This document shows, piece by piece, positions 42,167 to 44,380 of a DNA stretch of 44,380 nucleotides. Both the position numbers and the translations under genes were made by a program. The notes below the pieces were generated by a model. The model saw nothing but the letters and a program-made list of their open reading frames with translations. It made no database searches and was not told the DNA's origin. The DNA lies in IMG/VR virus record IMGVR_UViG_3300033153_006491, positions 1-44,380 of that record. One strand, given 5' to 3'. The stretch comes from a virus. The first letter of the stretch is position 1. Each line of letters opens with the position of its first letter.

Positions 42167-44380
42167 TGATAGCCTTGTTGATGATCGGTATCTGATTGGT
42201 ACGGAACAGTTTAACTCTGATGTTCCTCACCTGACTGTCGATGAACAGGCTACTTATGTAGCGATTCAATGTGATGGTTACGTTCTGAGGGTAGGAACAA
42301 GTAATTGGGACTTAAACTTAATTAAGTTCTATTCTGACAGCACTTTAACTACTGAACTTGGTTTATGGCTATGTCTTTGGAATGATGGTACTACTTATGT
42401 ACTGGGCTATGACGAGAATCGCACTACAACCGTAGAGAATTACGGTACGCACGTAACAGTCAAGATAAAAGGGATACCCGATAATACTGGTGGAAATGGG
42501 ACTTCTTATTTAACTGGTTGTACCTCAATGTCCATGACTCTGACTGTCTATCCAGATAGATTGTTCTGTTTAGTTGAGATGGATGCTTCCTCAGTTATAA
42601 CTAACTCTAATGTTGTATTTTCTCAGGCACAATTTAGTGTAAATAATGCTACTAATAGGAGTAACTTTTATGAGTCTTCTGGAATAGAGGCAAACGCTGG
42701 TACTTTTACTACTAAGAATTCTGCTGATTATCTACTCGCACACTCAGATGAGATAAGTGTTTTTGGTTCCTTATTGTATGATGAGTTAAGTTCTGATCAA
42801 TATGTTGGTGGTGCCGGAGACATCGCGTTCAAGCCAACAGCAGACGCCCCAATAGGAATCTCAAGATCATTATCAGTATTTGTCATCGATTCAGCAACCA
42901 GAACCTTTGGGACCAAGAAGTACAGCCCTGTAGATCGCCTCCTGATGGGAGAGCAATACCATGACATGGCTGCAAATTACACCCTTCCTTCAGTAACTAC
43001 TGGTAAAGCTGTAACTGACCTCAACATTCCAGGTAACGACTTCGGTAAGCCTGGATATGGTCGGGAACTTATCACTGACCACCCACTCGCTGATGGTCTG
43101 GTTGGTGCTTGGCTTCTTAATGAGGGCAGTGGAACCGCTGGTGACTCTGCTGGGGATAATACTGGCACCCTTGTTACAGCTACTTGGAATCCTGATGGCG
43201 TTAATTTCTTGGATGCTACCTTAAATGACAGAATTGAATGTGGTACCGATGACTCCCTGAATTTCTCAGGAGATTTCACAATATTTTCTGTAGTGAATCA
43301 ATCTGATATCGCTCAGTCTGGGGTAGTGGTAGGAAGGAGTGATGGTGGCTTTCTCTTAGCCGCAGGAGAATATGGTTTTATTTTTATGCTGAGAGATGTT
43401 TCCACTAATCTTTATATGTATACTAATATTTCTGATGGCACTAACTTTAACAGCACAGGTACTCAGATAACTGATATTAGAGATGGCGATTGGCACTCAG
43501 TAGCCATGGTTAGGGACGGGGATGATCTAAATGGTTATGTAGACAGCGTTAATGAAGTCAATAATGATGGTACTGGTATTGGAGATATATCTAGGCCAGA
43601 TAGGGTGTTTAAAATTGGCAATGACGACAATAACGGAGACCAATTCCGTGGAGATATCAAGGTAGTCTATGCCTATAACCGTGCCCTTTCTGCTGAAGAA
43701 ATCCAACAGCTTCACGATGACCCTTATCAGATGTTCAGACATGGTATGGCCACTGATGGTGCGTATCATATAGAATCTGAATCTCCTGATATTGATTACG
43801 CCAGTGTAAAGACCGGGGCCGGTACTGAGCACCTGATAGGGTACTGGACTTGTGATGATGATACTTCTGATACTGTAATAACTGATAGTGTCGGTGGTAA
43901 TGATGGCTCTATGCCTGATAACACTGAGGATGTTTCATCTGCCGAAGCACTTAGAGGTAGATCCTTCCACATGCTAGGGACTCCAAGTAGTGATTATATC
44001 CATTTAGATGATGCTTTGTCTGCAATCACAGACCATAATTCCTTCACTATAAGTTTCAGTATCAAACCTCTATGGGATTGGGATACAAGCGTTTTGCAGT
44101 CTCTACTGTATCTCCAATACGACGCAGATAACTTCTTTCAAATAGTCTATCAAACCGGAGGGGACGATTACTATGTTTATAGTGGTGTAAATAATGAGGA
44201 TATAAGTACTTACATTACAGGTGAGAATTTTTCCTCTAATGAACAGTTACAGCAATGGACTACTGTTAGAATAGTATTTGATCTTACTGATAACAAAAAG
44301 ATCACTGTTTTTGGTTTAGGATCAGAACCTCATGTATTTTATCCTGCTGCAGGTTTTGCCGGAGACTTTACAACATTTGG
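42144..44380 (+). CDS. LamG-type virion protein 3, C-terminus beyond right edge
   Basis: A frame open for 745 codons to the end of the window, starting in an ATGA overlap. N-terminus MKHIITGLDSLVDDRYLIGT, an N-terminal domain as in the paralogs, linker TDLNIPGNDFGKPGYGRELI (about 290-310), LamG 1 from about 314 (ADGLVGAWLLNEGSG to EEIQQLHDDPYQMFRHG) and the start of LamG 2 near 562 (EHLIGYWTCDDD). It is closer to paralog 1 than to 2 in LamG 1 (NEGSGTAGDSAG, QITDIRDGD, SVAMVRDGDD). Incomplete. Confidence 0.85.
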   Translation, partial: MKHIITGLDSLVDDRYLIGTEQFNSDVPHLTVDEQATYVAIQCDGYVLRVGTSNWDLNLIKFYSDSTLTTELGLWLCLWNDGTTYVLGYDENRTTTVENYGTHVTVKIKGIPDNTGGNGTSYLTGCTSMSMTLTVYPDRLFCLVEMDASSVITNSNVVFSQAQFSVNNATNRSNFYESSGIEANAGTFTTKNSADYLLAHSDEISVFGSLLYDELSSDQYVGGAGDIAFKPTADAPIGISRSLSVFVIDSATRTFGTKKYSPVDRLLMGEQYHDMAANYTLPSVTTGKAVTDLNIPGNDFGKPGYGRELITDHPLADGLVGAWLLNEGSGTAGDSAGDNTGTLVTATWNPDGVNFLDATLNDRIECGTDDSLNFSGDFTIFSVVNQSDIAQSGVVVGRSDGGFLLAAGEYGFIFMLRDVSTNLYMYTNISDGTNFNSTGTQITDIRDGDWHSVAMVRDGDDLNGYVDSVNEVNNDGTGIGDISRPDRVFKIGNDDNNGDQFRGDIKVVYAYNRALSAEEIQQLHDDPYQMFRHGMATDGAYHIESESPDIDYASVKTGAGTEHLIGYWTCDDDTSDTVITDSVGGNDGSMPDNTEDVSSAEALRGRSFHMLGTPSSDYIHLDDALSAITDHNSFTISFSIKPLWDWDTSVLQSLLYLQYDADNFFQIVYQTGGDDYYVYSGVNNEDISTYITGENFSSNEQLQQWTTVRIVFDLTDNKKITVFGLGSEPHVFYPAAGFAGDFTTF

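Noticed and set aside
20794-44380. Diversity-generating retroelement acting on the fibre genes
   Set aside because: No reverse transcriptase, no template repeat and no adenine-biased variable repeat pair was found in the window.

Overview
The window reads as the late (structural) region of a long-tailed, siphovirus-type Caudoviricetes phage or prophage. No host gene, integrase, tRNA or attachment site is recognisable, so free phage and prophage cannot be told apart. Strong Shine-Dalgarno sites, sigma70-like promoters and a tail-collar fibre fit a Gram-negative host, but this is inference and no taxon is named.

Layout. 1-544: a minus-strand gene of unknown function running off the left edge. 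545-1360: gene-free, with several dyads, a regular array of heptamers (1062-1274) and two copies of a TTGACA-containing palindrome. 1361-3511: two small proteins and a GpA-type large terminase. 3726-8377: lambda-like head module made of portal, S49 protease with a nested in-frame scaffold start (lambda C/Nu3 logic), a probable decoration protein and the probable major capsid protein, closed by a strong terminator. 8464-10923: connector and neck genes in ATGA-overlapping order (short conserved protein, adaptor, stopper-like, HK97 gp10-like, tail terminator). 10910-11273: an antisense ribbon-helix-helix repressor gene, its palindromic operator, and two divergent promoters of the same -35/-10 make-up. 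11274-18918: tail tube, tail assembly chaperone with a -1 frameshift site (G/GT logic), and a 2000-residue tape measure. 18918-20793: two tail-tip proteins. 20794-34664: a 2019-residue collar-domain fibre and a series of accessory tail or virion proteins. 34664-44380: three tandem paralogous LamG-type proteins, the first broken by an in-frame TAA and the last running off the right edge.

How it works together. Terminase packages DNA through the portal into a shell built on the nested scaffold and matured by the S49 protease. Connector and neck genes join head to tail. The chaperone pair and tape measure assemble a long tube. The tip proteins, fibres and LamG proteins probably form the adsorption apparatus. 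That last third shows the clearest signs of fast evolution: intragenic duplications, a YadA-like module shared between two fibres, a GC-rich mosaic patch and tandem gene amplification.

Most notable points: the divergent repressor island inserted in the late operon, the complete frameshift cassette, the nested scaffold start, the LamG paralog array with a nonsense codon inside conserved sequence, and the heptamer array upstream of the packaging genes.
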